A stretch of DNA of 64,000 nucleotides from Gelidibacter japonicus. Its GTDB lineage: Bacteria; Bacteroidota; Bacteroidia; Flavobacteriales; Flavobacteriaceae. Numbering within the stretch: position 1 is the first letter of the stretch; the number at the start of each line of letters is the position of its first letter. Where the stretch lies: NCBI RefSeq assembly GCF_010725055.1, contig NZ_BJKB01000006.1:124001-188000 (forward strand), given 5' to 3'. This document shows, in pieces, positions 35,080-43,958 of this stretch. A model generated the notes under the pieces. The model did no database searches and had not been told where the DNA came from. It saw only the letters and a list, made by a program, of their open reading frames with translations. The position numbers were made by a program, and so were the translations under genes.

Positions 35080-35949
35080 TTATTCTACCAGCTTGTCCAA
35101 TGTATAAATTATCAAATCATTGACAAGGCTGGTTGGGTCCTTGCTGAATTCGCCAGTAGCCCTATTGGCAATTATGGCATTCATTGATAAAGCTTTGTGG
35201 CCCAAAAGTGCAGATATACCATACATCCCAGCAGTTTCCATTTCTAAATTAGTGATGGGCATGCCGTTATAATCAAAACTTGCCAATTTATGATTAAGAT
35301 TGTCATCCTGAAGCGGAAGTCTTAAAATACGTCCTTGTGGTCCATAAAAACCAACATTGGTAGCTGTAAAACCTTTAACCGTTTTGTTCGAACTGAATTT
35401 ATTGTACAATCCTTCATGACATCTTACAATATAAGGCTTCGATTTTAAAGGACTCCAATTGGTATGCTTTATTAAGGCTTCAGAAATTTTTGGATGTTGA
35501 ATGTGTTCACTTTTATAAAAATGCAATAAACTGTCAAAGCCTGCGGCATAATCACTGATCAGAAAAGAATTTAAAGGGATGCTTTTTTGAATGGAGCCAG
35601 AGGTTCCAATTCTAATAATTTCCAAGGAAGTAAGTTTATCTTTGATTTCTCGTTTTTCTAAATCGATATTGACCAAGGCATCCAACTCATTGAATACAAT
35701 ATCGATATTATCAGTTCCAATTCCTGTGGAAATCACCGTGATCCGTTTGCCTTTATAGGTACCTGTCTGTGTATGAAACTCTCTTTTTCTTTGCTGAAAT
35801 TCAATGTCGTCAAAATGTTGGGTTACGCGATCTACGCGGTCAGGGTCACCAACAGTGATAATTGTTGTGGCGAGATGTTCAGGTCGAAGGTTAAGATGAT
35901 AGACACTCCCATCCGGATTGATTATGAGTTCTGATGATTTTATTGACAT
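35080..35949 (-). CDS. Nucleoside phosphorylase (PNP/UDP family)
   Basis: This 289-residue cytosolic enzyme matches the hexameric nucleoside phosphorylase family, close to uridine phosphorylase. The phosphate site IITVGDPDRVDRV, the VISTGIGTDNIDIVFNEL block, the RIGTSGSIQKSIPLNSFLIS strand and the nucleoside-binding NLEMETAGMYGISALLGHKAL with its Glu-Met-Glu are all present. It cleaves (deoxy)nucleosides with phosphate to base and pentose 1-phosphate. Its start overlaps the stop of the DUF1835 gene by one base, so the two are coupled. Confidence 0.92.
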   Translation of the reverse strand: MSIKSSELIINPDGSVYHLNLRPEHLATTIITVGDPDRVDRVTQHFDDIEFQQRKREFHTQTGTYKGKRITVISTGIGTDNIDIVFNELDALVNIDLEKREIKDKLTSLEIIRIGTSGSIQKSIPLNSFLISDYAAGFDSLLHFYKSEHIQHPKISEALIKHTNWSPLKSKPYIVRCHEGLYNKFSSNKTVKGFTATNVGFYGPQGRILRLPLQDDNLNHKLASFDYNGMPITNLEMETAGMYGISALLGHKALSMNAIIANRATGEFSKDPTSLVNDLIIYTLDKLVE

Positions 35950-36878
35950 TAGCTTTTTTTAATTAGTTTGTTTTCAATTTTACTAAATTGAAAATCATTT
36001 TTTTTGACGCCTCCATAGATCATTTTAGAAGGTAATTCTGATGAGAAATTAGCTAGTTGCGCTATGGCATCATATCCTTTTCGGTTGAGAACAATTCGGT
36101 TTTCTTCCTCAATATAAAAAATACCCAGTCTGTCAATCATTCTTTCAATCTGAAGATCAGTAAAACCATAATAACCTTGAAAATTGAGGATATATCCCAA
36201 TAAATGCCTTTTTGATGTGATATTCTGGTCTGTAATCATATGAAGCGTATGGGTTTCTAAAGTTGAAAGTCCCGTTTTGGAATCAGGAAATCGTTCTAAA
36301 TGTGCTTTTAAGCAATTGCTCAAATAGGGAAAGGAAGATTTCTGAACAATAAATGGTTTAAATAGATTGTGATCCTGACCACAATAAATTCGCCATAATG
36401 AGCCCATTAATTCAATATCCTCCTCGGATAACTTAATTTTGTTTTCATATTCCTTGCGGAGTTGATCAGGTTTTAAATCTGCCAAAGCTTTAAGTTCTTT
36501 TTCACCTTTTACTCTACCGCTACACACCAAATACAGTGGGATATCAATTTTCTTTTGTTTCAAAAGGTTGATAATGGCCATTAAATTGATATGACAAAAC
36601 AAATCGTATTCAAACCATAGGATGATTTCTTCAAACTGATCGGTATGGTTCAAAATGTCCAATTCGCTTCTAAGCTCGGCTTCAGCGATTTCAATATCAT
36701 AAAATTCAGACAAAAACTCCTTTCGTAGATTAAAAAACTCTTCGGTTTCAATTTCTTCTGTGGTTGGACCTTCACAGAGCATTTCCTGCCAGGTCAAAAA
36801 ATCGCCTTCTATTCCTAGTTCATTCAAATAATCGGTCAGATTATTGCCGTTGGTAATATGTAAAATTCCGAATCCCAT
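35949..36878 (-). CDS. DUF1835-family protein
   Basis: This 309-residue soluble protein has the DUF1835 N-terminal block ILHITNGNNLTDYLNELGIEGDFLTWQEMLCEGPT with a C-terminal region that includes a winged-helix-like segment (LSTLETHTLHMITDQNITSKRHLLGYILNFQGYYGFTDLQIERMIDRLG). The molecular function is unknown. The start overlaps the SUI1 stop by one base and its own stop overlaps the next start by one base, giving a fully coupled operon with a translation factor homologue and a nucleoside phosphorylase. Confidence 0.85.
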   Translation of the reverse strand: MGFGILHITNGNNLTDYLNELGIEGDFLTWQEMLCEGPTTEEIETEEFFNLRKEFLSEFYDIEIAEAELRSELDILNHTDQFEEIILWFEYDLFCHINLMAIINLLKQKKIDIPLYLVCSGRVKGEKELKALADLKPDQLRKEYENKIKLSEEDIELMGSLWRIYCGQDHNLFKPFIVQKSSFPYLSNCLKAHLERFPDSKTGLSTLETHTLHMITDQNITSKRHLLGYILNFQGYYGFTDLQIERMIDRLGIFYIEEENRIVLNRKGYDAIAQLANFSSELPSKMIYGGVKKNDFQFSKIENKLIKKS

Positions 36879-37201
36879 TAACCTCCCACGCGTTTTACTG
36901 TAAATCCTTTTTCTTTTAAGATTTCCATAATTTTATCCCTATAATCTCCTTGAATAATTATTTTATCGTCTTTAAAGCTTCCACCAACACTTAGTTTAGT
37001 TTTCAGTTCTTTTGCCAATATCTTGAAATCCTCAGTAGCACCGGTATAACCTTCTATAATCGTGATGGGTTTCCCTTTTCGTTTTTCATATTTACAAATC
37101 ATAGGGTCATCCTGCAGCCATATATTCGATGGTTCGATTTCTGGAGTCTCTTCAGGGGTGTGTTCTGGGAACAGCTTTTTGAGTTGGTCTTGTAAATCCA
37201 T
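36878..37201 (-). CDS. SUI1/eIF1-family translation factor (YciH-like)
   Basis: This 107-residue protein has the eIF1/SUI1 fold block CKYEKRKGKPITIIEGYTGATEDFKILAKELKTKLSVGGSFKDDKIIIQGDYRDKIMEILKEKGFTVKRVGG at residues about 37-107, preceded by a short acidic leader. Bacterial SUI1 homologues (YciH) bind the 30S subunit and influence start-codon selection or stress translation. It is the promoter-proximal gene of the four-gene minus-strand operon. Confidence 0.9.
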   Translation of the reverse strand: MDLQDQLKKLFPEHTPEETPEIEPSNIWLQDDPMICKYEKRKGKPITIIEGYTGATEDFKILAKELKTKLSVGGSFKDDKIIIQGDYRDKIMEILKEKGFTVKRVGG

Positions 37202-37204
37202 GTT

Positions 37205-37305
37205 TTCAGTCTTCTGGTATTCCCGGCTTCACAAACGCTACAGACGGGCAGGCAGTCTTCAGTTTTCAGTTGCATGGCTGCCCACTGGAAACCGTAAACT
37301 GCCGA
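37205..37305. repeat. CAGT/ACTG-rich imperfect inverted extragenic repeat
   Basis: The gap between the SUI1 gene and the oxygenase stop contains CAGTCTTCAGTTTTCAGT (37253-37270), TTCAGTCTTC (37205-37214) and an opposite-strand match ACTGGAAAC (37284-37292). It ends at the oxygenase stop codon. Confidence 0.65.
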
Positions 37306-38256
37306 CTATTTCTTAATCAATCCTAATTCTATTAAACGCTCATGCAAAAACTCTCCAGCGGTAATGTCCTCAAACTGTTTAGGGTTGTCTTCATCAATGC
37401 AGCTTTCTAAAACATCCAATTTCATTTCGCTGATTGGGTGCATAAAAAACGGAATGGAATAGCGTGAGGTTCCCCAAAGTTCTCTTGGCGGATTGACGAC
37501 TCGATGGATCGTTGATTTTAATTTATTGTTGGTATGACGTGATAGCATATCACCTACATTGATCATCAGTTCATCTGGTTGCGCGATGGCATCAATCCAT
37601 TCTCCCTTATGATTTTGCACCTGTAAACCTCGTCCTTGGGCGCCCATTAGCAGGGTAATCAAATTGATATCGCCATGAGCCGCAGCCCGAACCGCATCTT
37701 TAGGCTCAGACTGAATAGGAGGATAATGAATAGGCCTTAAAATGGAGTTGCCATTATGGATGTACTGATCAAAATAAGTTTCTTCCAAGCCCAAATGGAG
37801 CGCTAAGGCCCGAAGGACATATTTTGCCGTTTTCTCGAGCATCGCATAAGCTTCCTTGCCAACTTCATTGAATCTTGGCAATTCAGTAACTGTAACGTTT
37901 TCAGGATACTCCTTGGCCCGGACAGGATCGTCTTCCACATATTGTCCAAAATGCCAAAACTCTTTCAAATCACCTTGTTTTTGACCCTTTGCACTTTCTT
38001 TTCCAAAGGACACATAGCCACGTTGACCGGCAATTCCAGGAATTTCATATTTCTGTTTTGTTTCTAAGGGTAATGCAAAGAAATTCTTAATCTCACCATA
38101 AAGATCATCGACTAAATGAGTATCCAGAAAGTGGCCTTTAAGAGCTACAAAGCCTATCTCTTCATAAGCCTTTCCTATTTCATCAATAAATTTTTGCTTT
38201 CTAACCGGGTCACCAGAAACAAAATCCTGAAGATTTACACTTGGTATCACATTCAT
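37306..38256 (-). CDS. 2-oxoglutarate-Fe(II) oxygenase, isopenicillin-N-synthase family
   Basis: This 316-residue cytosolic protein has the non-heme diooxygenase N-terminal domain (IPSVNLQDFVSGD ... IGFVALKGHFL) and the double-stranded beta-helix core. The iron ligands are HGD in AAHGDINLITLLMG and the distal histidine in KSTIHRVVNPP; the co-substrate RxS motif is RYSIPFF. The family includes plant and bacterial oxygenases with diverse substrates, so the substrate is unknown. It ends in Lys-Lys-stop, the stop falling at the junction with an extragenic repeat, and is divergent from the E1 gene. A -7 box (TACTTTTG on the minus strand, 38294-38301) is just upstream. Confidence 0.9.
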   Translation of the reverse strand: MNVIPSVNLQDFVSGDPVRKQKFIDEIGKAYEEIGFVALKGHFLDTHLVDDLYGEIKNFFALPLETKQKYEIPGIAGQRGYVSFGKESAKGQKQGDLKEFWHFGQYVEDDPVRAKEYPENVTVTELPRFNEVGKEAYAMLEKTAKYVLRALALHLGLEETYFDQYIHNGNSILRPIHYPPIQSEPKDAVRAAAHGDINLITLLMGAQGRGLQVQNHKGEWIDAIAQPDELMINVGDMLSRHTNNKLKSTIHRVVNPPRELWGTSRYSIPFFMHPISEMKLDVLESCIDEDNPKQFEDITAGEFLHERLIELGLIKK

Positions 38257-38407
38257 ATTTTATATAGCTTATTTAATTTAACTGCCTTTATTACAAAAGT
38301 AACTAAAATACTGTTATATGTTGTTGCTTTCTTAGGCTAAAAGAATAGAGGGTTTAGAGTCAATCTCTCGAATTTTATTTACATTTGATCTTTAAAACTT
38401 GAACCTT

Positions 38408-40408
38408 ATGTTGACATCAGCCAAGAGCCATATTAATTACGACAAGAAAAATCTTGATGATAGAATACTTCTTCAACTTTATAAGAACATGTTGAAGCCT
38501 CGACTTATTGAAGAAAAGATGCTGATTCTTATACGTCAAGGCAAAGTATCCAAATGGTTTTCCGGTATTGGACAAGAGGCCATTTCTGTGGGTGTGACGA
38601 TGGCGTTGCAAACTAACGAATACATCCTGCCAATGCACCGTAATTTGGGTGTTTTTACGACCCGAGATATCCCTTTGCACAGATTGTTTAGTCAATGGCA
38701 AGGAAAGGCCAATGGCTTTACAAAGGGACGCGATCGTTCGTTCCATTTTGGAACCCAAGATTATCATATTGTAGGAATGATTTCGCATTTAGGACCGCAA
38801 TTGGGCGTTGCCGATGGTATTGCATTGGCAAGTAAATTGAAGAACAAAGGACAGGTTACAGCGGTTTTTACAGGGGAAGGTGGAACCAGCGAAGGCGATT
38901 TCCATGAGGCTCTAAACGTGGCGGCAGTATGGCAGCTACCAGTCATTTTTTGTATTGAAAATAATGGCTACGGTCTATCGACACCCACTTCAGAGCAATA
39001 TCATTGTAAAGATTTAGCTGATAGAGGCAAAGGCTATGGCATTGATTCCTTTATTTTTGACGGTAATAATATTCTTGAGGTCTATGGTAAGGTTTTAAAA
39101 CTTGCAGAAAGCATACGCAAACGTCCGCGACCTATCCTAATTGAATTTAAGACCTTTAGAATGCGTGGCCATGAGGAGGCCAGCGGTACCAAATATGTTC
39201 CAAATGAATTAATGGCGGAATGGGAAGTTAAGGATCCCATCAATAATTACCGAAAATACCTCCTCAATTTGGGAGTTCTTACTAGTGCAAAAGACGAAGA
39301 ATTACATCAAACTATTAAGGCCGAAATTGAGGATGCCCTACAGGTTGCAGGTGCAGAAGAAGCAATAGTTCCAGATGAAACTGACGAATTAAATGATGTT
39401 TATAAAACTTTTGATTATCAGCACATTGAGTCGAATCAAAAGCCTGAGAATATCCGTTTTATAGATGCTGTTTCCCAAGGCCTAAGACAGAGTATGCAAC
39501 GCCATAGAGATCTGGTGATTATGGGGCAGGATATTGCAGAATATGGCGGGGTATTTAAAATCACAGAAGGCTTTGTGGAAGAGTTTGGACGTGAACGTGT
39601 TCGAAATACGCCTATTTGCGAATCGGCGATTGTTGAAACAGCTATGGGCCTATCCATCGCAGGCATGAAAGCGGTGGTGGAAATGCAATTTGCCGACTTT
39701 GTCAGTTCCGGATTTAATCCAATTGTCAATTATTTGGCAAAATCTCATTACCGTTGGAATGAAAATGCCGATGTGGTCATCAGAATGCCATGTGGCGCCG
39801 GAGTGGCCGCCGGACCTTTCCATTCACAAACCAACGAAGCCTGGTTTACGAAAACCCCAGGCTTAAAAGTAGTTTACCCTGCGTTTCCCTATGATGCCAA
39901 AGGGTTATTGGCTACCGCAATCAATGATCCAAATCCGGTAATGTATTTTGAACACAAGGCTTTGTATAGAAGTATTCGTCAGGATGTGCCAACCGGTTAC
40001 TTTACGATTCCATTTGGAAAAGCAGCACTTTTAAAAGAGGGAAGCGACATTACAATCATTACTTATGGCGCGGGAGTGCATTGGGCATTAGAAACCTTAT
40101 CTAAAAATGAGGATATAGAAGCAGACTTGATCGATTTAAGAACACTGCAACCCTTAGATACCGTAGCCATTTATAAATCGGTTAGGAAAACCGGGCGCGC
40201 CATCATTTTACAAGAAGATTCTATGTTTGGCGGCATTGCCAGTGATTTGAGTGCATTGATTATGGAAAATTGTTTTGAATACTTAGACGCACCCGTCAAA
40301 CGAGTGGCAAGTATGGAAACGCCTATCCCATTTATCAATCAATTGGAAGAACAGTATCTGGCAAAAGGGAAGTTTGAATCGGCATTGAGAGAGCTTTTGG
40401 AATATTAG
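38408..40408 (+). CDS. Fused alpha/beta E1 subunit of branched-chain 2-oxoacid dehydrogenase-like complex
   Basis: This 666-residue thiamine-diphosphate enzyme joins the E1 alpha and E1 beta subunits in one chain. The alpha part (about 1-345) holds the ThDP motif GEGGTSEGDFHEALNVAAVWQLPVIFCIENNGYG. The beta part (about 365-666) starts at IRFIDAVSQGLRQSMQRHRDLVIMGQDIAEYGGVF and contains VVEMQFADFVSSGFNP and the transketolase C-terminal domain. It decarboxylates 2-oxoacids, probably branched-chain ones, and passes the acyl group to a lipoyl E2 not encoded here. The frame can start at TTG 38399, but ATG 38408 is preferred. A -7 box (TACATTTG, 38380-38387) is upstream. Confidence 0.93.
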   Translation: MLTSAKSHINYDKKNLDDRILLQLYKNMLKPRLIEEKMLILIRQGKVSKWFSGIGQEAISVGVTMALQTNEYILPMHRNLGVFTTRDIPLHRLFSQWQGKANGFTKGRDRSFHFGTQDYHIVGMISHLGPQLGVADGIALASKLKNKGQVTAVFTGEGGTSEGDFHEALNVAAVWQLPVIFCIENNGYGLSTPTSEQYHCKDLADRGKGYGIDSFIFDGNNILEVYGKVLKLAESIRKRPRPILIEFKTFRMRGHEEASGTKYVPNELMAEWEVKDPINNYRKYLLNLGVLTSAKDEELHQTIKAEIEDALQVAGAEEAIVPDETDELNDVYKTFDYQHIESNQKPENIRFIDAVSQGLRQSMQRHRDLVIMGQDIAEYGGVFKITEGFVEEFGRERVRNTPICESAIVETAMGLSIAGMKAVVEMQFADFVSSGFNPIVNYLAKSHYRWNENADVVIRMPCGAGVAAGPFHSQTNEAWFTKTPGLKVVYPAFPYDAKGLLATAINDPNPVMYFEHKALYRSIRQDVPTGYFTIPFGKAALLKEGSDITIITYGAGVHWALETLSKNEDIEADLIDLRTLQPLDTVAIYKSVRKTGRAIILQEDSMFGGIASDLSALIMENCFEYLDAPVKRVASMETPIPFINQLEEQYLAKGKFESALRELLEY

Positions 40409-40621
40409 TTTTTAAGAAACCTCCCTATAGGTTTTGGGTTTAAGGTGTTTAGTGGTCTTACGATAGTACTGAAAGTGCTACAATTGATGTTTTTCTCCAA
40501 CAGTTTTACTCCTGAAATGTTATGAATTAAACAAACGCTCGTTTGAGGTCGTTTTATCTTCTTAATATTATTTTTTTTGACTAACTTACAGAGATAACGT
40601 CAATTTTAAAAACAAGAGATT

Positions 40622-40828
40622 ATGAGCGACATAAAAATATATTCAGGCAGCTCCCAAGTCAGGGTCATGGAAATTAAAAACATTCTGGAAAATGAAGGTA
40701 TAGAATATCAGGAGGTGAATAAAATGGATTCTTCTTATGCAGGGATTTTTGGTGAGATTCAACTTTTTGTTTCTGAAGCTGATGCTGAAAAAGCAGTTCA
40801 ACTTGTTGAGACTATAAAAAACAAATGA
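40622..40828 (+). CDS. DUF2007-family small protein
   Basis: This 68-residue protein matches the DUF2007 family of putative signal-transducing proteins: IKIYSGSSQVRVMEIKNILENEGIEYQEVNKMDSSYAGIFGEIQLFVSEADAEKAVQLV. The fold is predicted ferredoxin-like; function is unknown. It is flanked by its own space and followed by a strong terminator, so it is probably monocistronic. Confidence 0.85.
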   Translation: MSDIKIYSGSSQVRVMEIKNILENEGIEYQEVNKMDSSYAGIFGEIQLFVSEADAEKAVQLVETIKNK

Positions 40829-40861
40829 TGCCTGTTTTATGGCATTTTACACTTTTTGAAC

Positions 40862-40892
40862 AAAAAAAAGTCCGCGGCATGCGGACTTTTAT
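40862..40892. terminator. Bidirectional terminator
   Basis: AAAAGTCCGC (40866-40875), loop GGCAT and GCGGACTTTT (40881-40890) form a perfect 10-bp stem between the convergent DUF2007 and dipeptidase genes. Confidence 0.9.
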
Positions 40893-40911
40893 TTATATAA
40901 ACGGTTCTGAT

Positions 40912-42225
40912 TTAACTCTGTAGTTTTTTGGCCACCGCTTGAACTTCGTCCAAGACGCGCAGTAAATTTCCACTCCATAGCAATCCAATCTGCTCTTCAG
41001 TATAGCCACGTTTTACGAGTTCTAACGTCACATTGAAGGTTTCCGATGCATCACTCCATCCCTCAATTCCACCACCACCATCAAAATCGCTGCTAATGCC
41101 CACATGTTCGATTCCTATTTTGTTTACCATATAGTCAATATGGTCTACCAGATCTGAGACACTAACGCCATGTGGCACATTTTCCATGGTTTTTAATTTT
41201 GCGTCCACAATAGGATTAACTTTTTCCAAAACTTGATAATAAGCTTCACGTTCTTCTAATGACAGTTCATTGCGGGCATTCCAATCCAAATACGCAACAT
41301 TCATTGAGTCCATGACCGTCAAGGCCACTTCTTTTTTGAAAGCTGCATATTTTTCAGCTTTTTCAGTGTTCAGGTATGCTCCAAAAGCTACTGCTTGGAC
41401 AACTCCACCGTTTTCTTTTAACCACATCAGTTGTTCGTCATCCAAATTTCTACTATGATCGCACAACGCTCTCGCCGAAGAGTGGGACGCGATAATGGGT
41501 GCTTCGGACAATTCGATCATATCTCTCATCGCTTCTTTACTCGGGTGAGAAACATCTACCATCATGCCCAAACGATTCATCTCTTTGATTACTTTCTTGC
41601 CAAGATCACTTAAGCCATTATGTAGCCAAATGGAATCTGCTTCACCTGTATTGCTGTCACTCAGTTGGCTATGACCATTATGGGATAGGGACATATAGCG
41701 TCCGCCTAAATCATAAAACTTCTCAACATTTGAAATGTCCTTTCCAACAGGGTATCCATTTTCAATGCCAATCATGGCTACTTTTTTACCGGATTTGACA
41801 ATGCGTCGTACATCATCTGACGTTAATGCCAGTTCAATTTGGTCTGGTGCAATATCATTTACCAGTTTATGTATGGCATTAAATTTGTCCATAGCGTTAT
41901 CGTACGCTTTTTTAAAGCCTTTATCTGTTAATTCATCTTGACCTGTATAAACAATGAACCAAGCTACATCCAATCCGCCTTGATCCATTTTTGGCAAGGT
42001 TACCTGTGAGCTTAGGTTTTGGGTGTAATTAATAGAATCTGTAAAATTCTTGACATTGATATCACAATGTGTGTCAAGGGTAATCACGCGATCATGAATA
42101 GCCTTTGCTCGTTCAATAAGCGCAATGGAGTCTTGTTTTGGATCATTCTCTGTCATTGTTTTTTTTTCGTTTTTACAGCTCATAAATAAGGTGATGAGAC
42201 TTAAGGAAAGAATAGTGTTTTTCAT
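40912..42225 (-). CDS. Membrane dipeptidase (peptidase M19) lipoprotein
   Basis: This 437-residue protein is a zinc dipeptidase of the renal-dipeptidase family. The N-terminus MKNTILSLSLITLFMSC ends in a lipobox cysteine, so it is an exported lipoprotein. Zinc-site motifs are all visible: LDTHCDI (His-x-Asp), IGIENGYPVG, VDVSHPSKEAM, IASHSSARALCDHSRNLDD and GISSDFDGGGG. The family hydrolyses dipeptides, including D-amino acid-containing ones. It is divergent from the 3D-domain gene and shares a short promoter region with it (42226-42289). Confidence 0.94.
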   Translation of the reverse strand: MKNTILSLSLITLFMSCKNEKKTMTENDPKQDSIALIERAKAIHDRVITLDTHCDINVKNFTDSINYTQNLSSQVTLPKMDQGGLDVAWFIVYTGQDELTDKGFKKAYDNAMDKFNAIHKLVNDIAPDQIELALTSDDVRRIVKSGKKVAMIGIENGYPVGKDISNVEKFYDLGGRYMSLSHNGHSQLSDSNTGEADSIWLHNGLSDLGKKVIKEMNRLGMMVDVSHPSKEAMRDMIELSEAPIIASHSSARALCDHSRNLDDEQLMWLKENGGVVQAVAFGAYLNTEKAEKYAAFKKEVALTVMDSMNVAYLDWNARNELSLEEREAYYQVLEKVNPIVDAKLKTMENVPHGVSVSDLVDHIDYMVNKIGIEHVGISSDFDGGGGIEGWSDASETFNVTLELVKRGYTEEQIGLLWSGNLLRVLDEVQAVAKKLQS

Positions 42226-42289
42226 GTTTGGTAGTATTATTTTAAAAACGACAAGTTACAAAATTGTATTAATGTTGTATATTTATTTC

Positions 42290-42691
42290 ATGCAATTCCG
42301 ATTTCTGTTTTTAATGATTTTAACCATCAGCTGCTCTGAAGAGCCAAAAGAAGATTCTGAATATATTTGGGATTCTGTCGTTGTGACTGCGTCTGCCTAT
42401 AATTCTACGGTTCGACAAACCAGTGGAAACCCAAATATTACTGCATTTGGGGACAGTTTAAAGCCAGGAATGAAATATATCGCGGTGTCTCGAGACTTAC
42501 TTCGAAAAGGATTAAAACACAATACACCCGTAGTTATTGAAGGTTTTGAAGGTATTTATTTAGTGAAGGATAAAATGCACCACAAATGGCGTAACCATAT
42601 TGACATTTATATGGGAGAAGACATTGAAGCCGCAAGAGCGTGGGGAAGGAGGAAGGTGTGTATTGATTTCAGGTTGCCAAAAGAAGAATGA
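42290..42691 (+). CDS. 3D-domain lipoprotein (double-psi barrel)
   Basis: This 133-residue protein starts MQFRFLFLMILTISCS, a lipoprotein signal with a lipobox cysteine. The mature part has the 3D domain: VVVTASAYNSTVRQTSGNPNITAFGDSLKPGMKYIAVSRDLLRKG ... VKDKMHHKWRNHIDIYMGEDIEAARAWGRRKV, including the three aspartates that name the family. 3D domains occur in lytic transglycosylase-like and cell-wall proteins; catalysis is unproven for this short form. The open frame extends upstream to 42125 but overlaps the dipeptidase gene antisense, so the ATG at 42290 (or 42272) is used. Confidence 0.85.
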   Translation: MQFRFLFLMILTISCSEEPKEDSEYIWDSVVVTASAYNSTVRQTSGNPNITAFGDSLKPGMKYIAVSRDLLRKGLKHNTPVVIEGFEGIYLVKDKMHHKWRNHIDIYMGEDIEAARAWGRRKVCIDFRLPKEE

Positions 42692-42882
42692 CCAGTTTTG
42701 GCAATCACGAGATTTAAAAAAATGACACCTTACTTTTTAGAAATTGATTCTATGGAGAGTGGTTGGCGATTTTAATTTAAACAATAGGTGTTGCCAATGG
42801 TTTAAAATCAAGACTTTGCTATAGGCCAGGCGGCATGCAGGTATAGTGTAGCAGCCTTGACTCTATGCCGGACAACAACAAT

Positions 42883-43443
42883 TTATTTTGTGTCTGCTTC
42901 GGAAAGAATAAAGGGATAGGCCTGTTTGATTTCTATAATCTCGGAAGCGTTCAGTTTGTCCGGCGATTTTCCAAAAACAGAATAACCATAAACCTCCCTC
43001 AATTCATAATATGCCTTGGAAAGTTCGTCCTGAATGGCAATAAAGGTTGCATAGTTGGAGTTTTCACTCGTGGATAACGAGATCACGGCATCCTTAGGGT
43101 GGTCAGAGAGCGAAACTATGGATGTTCCATTGCAGTAAGTACAAGAGCCATTTCCATTATTGTCCAAGAACACTTTAGTAATTGCTTTCAAGTCTTCAAT
43201 TTTGGTAATGTCGCCATCAACCATCAATTCATTTTTTGAATTTAAGACGATTCTTAAAATATTGCGTTCGTTGATTTCTAGTGTGCAATCCGTTCCTGGC
43301 GGACAATGGGAAGGGAGTTTCCGATTGATCCCCTTGTCTGCCGAGATAGTGGTGGTTACCAAAAAGAAGATCAATAATAAAAATGCAATATCTGCCATGG
43401 AGCCGGCATTGACCTGTGGCGCGGATTTTTGTGAATGTCTCAT
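42883..43443 (-). CDS. exbD: Orphan ExbD/TolR-like biopolymer transport protein
   Basis: This 186-residue protein has one N-terminal helix after a short cytosolic segment (VNAGSMADIAFLLLIFFLVTTTI) with the proton-pathway aspartate in SMADIAFL. The periplasmic part is a TolR/ExbD fold. It is longer than ExbD of about 140 residues because of a cysteine-bearing insertion region: HCPPGTDC near residue 47 and CTYCNG near residue 102. ExbD normally works with ExbB and TonB to energise outer-membrane transport, but neither gene is adjacent, so it must pair with distant subunits. Confidence 0.87.
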   Translation of the reverse strand: MRHSQKSAPQVNAGSMADIAFLLLIFFLVTTTISADKGINRKLPSHCPPGTDCTLEINERNILRIVLNSKNELMVDGDITKIEDLKAITKVFLDNNGNGSCTYCNGTSIVSLSDHPKDAVISLSTSENSNYATFIAIQDELSKAYYELREVYGYSVFGKSPDKLNASEIIEIKQAYPFILSEADTK

Positions 43444-43509
43444 CGTCTGTAGTTTTAAGGATGTGTTAACGAAATCACAAAATGGATGCCAAAAAAAACT
43501 GGCGCTTGA

Positions 43510-43608
43510 TTAGGACGCCAGTAGTAGTAATGAAGATCGCGTTTTAACCGTCTCTAGGTCGTCATCTTGAGTACATGAAGAGTCGATTATTTTGGATAAA
43601 GTTTTCAT
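43510..43608 (-). CDS. Possible 32-residue ORF upstream of exbD
   Basis: ATG at 43608 opens a 32-codon frame (MKTLSKIIDSSCTQDDDLET, then VKTRSSLLLLAS) that ends 66 bases before exbD. It has a negatively charged middle and a hydrophobic end, and a -7-like box (TATCTTGG) lies about 30 bases upstream on the minus strand. It may be a leader peptide, a small protein, or a chance frame. Confidence 0.25.
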   Translation of the reverse strand: MKTLSKIIDSSCTQDDDLETVKTRSSLLLLAS

Positions 43609-43889
43609 TGTGAATTGATTTGTGCCAAGATACATGGCTGATTGATGAAATTCTAATGGAACTAATTTTTAAAACGTCTTTTACTATTCCAAGTAGATGT
43701 TTTTGAATTTTGAAATGTTCCTGTGGTTTGATTGCTGTCTAATGTTCTCATGATTTCTTTAATTTTAATTGATGATTATACCATATAGACGATGCAACAA
43801 ATGTTTTGTTACAGTACTATGCGATACAAAGTAGTTAATTATATGTTAAATGCTGTCAAATTGTTAGTTTACAGGCGGTTATAGATGTC

Positions 43890-43918
43890 AAAATGTCTGC
43901 TGCAACTACAAAAATGTC
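43890..43918. repeat. Two AAAATGTC repeats 21 bp apart
   Basis: AAAATGTC occurs at 43890-43897 and again at 43911-43918. The 21-bp spacing is two helical turns, so a dimeric activator could contact both from one face. They lie directly upstream of the sigma-54-like element. Confidence 0.5.
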
Positions 43919-43941
43919 AGTAAAATGAGATAAAATGGCTA

Positions 43942-43958
43942 TTGGTATTTATTTTGAA
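43942..43958 (+). promoter_or_regulatory. Sigma-54-like promoter element before hsp20
   Basis: TTGGTAT (43942-43948), five bases, then TTGAA (43954-43958) keeps the GG-N10-G spacing of sigma-54 promoters, with A in place of the usual C at -12. Transcription would start near 43969, about 34 bases before hsp20. Confidence 0.35.

Noticed and set aside
42125-42289. 55-codon N-terminal extension of the 3D-domain protein
   Set aside because: It overlaps the dipeptidase gene antisense and would bury the lipoprotein signal inside the chain.
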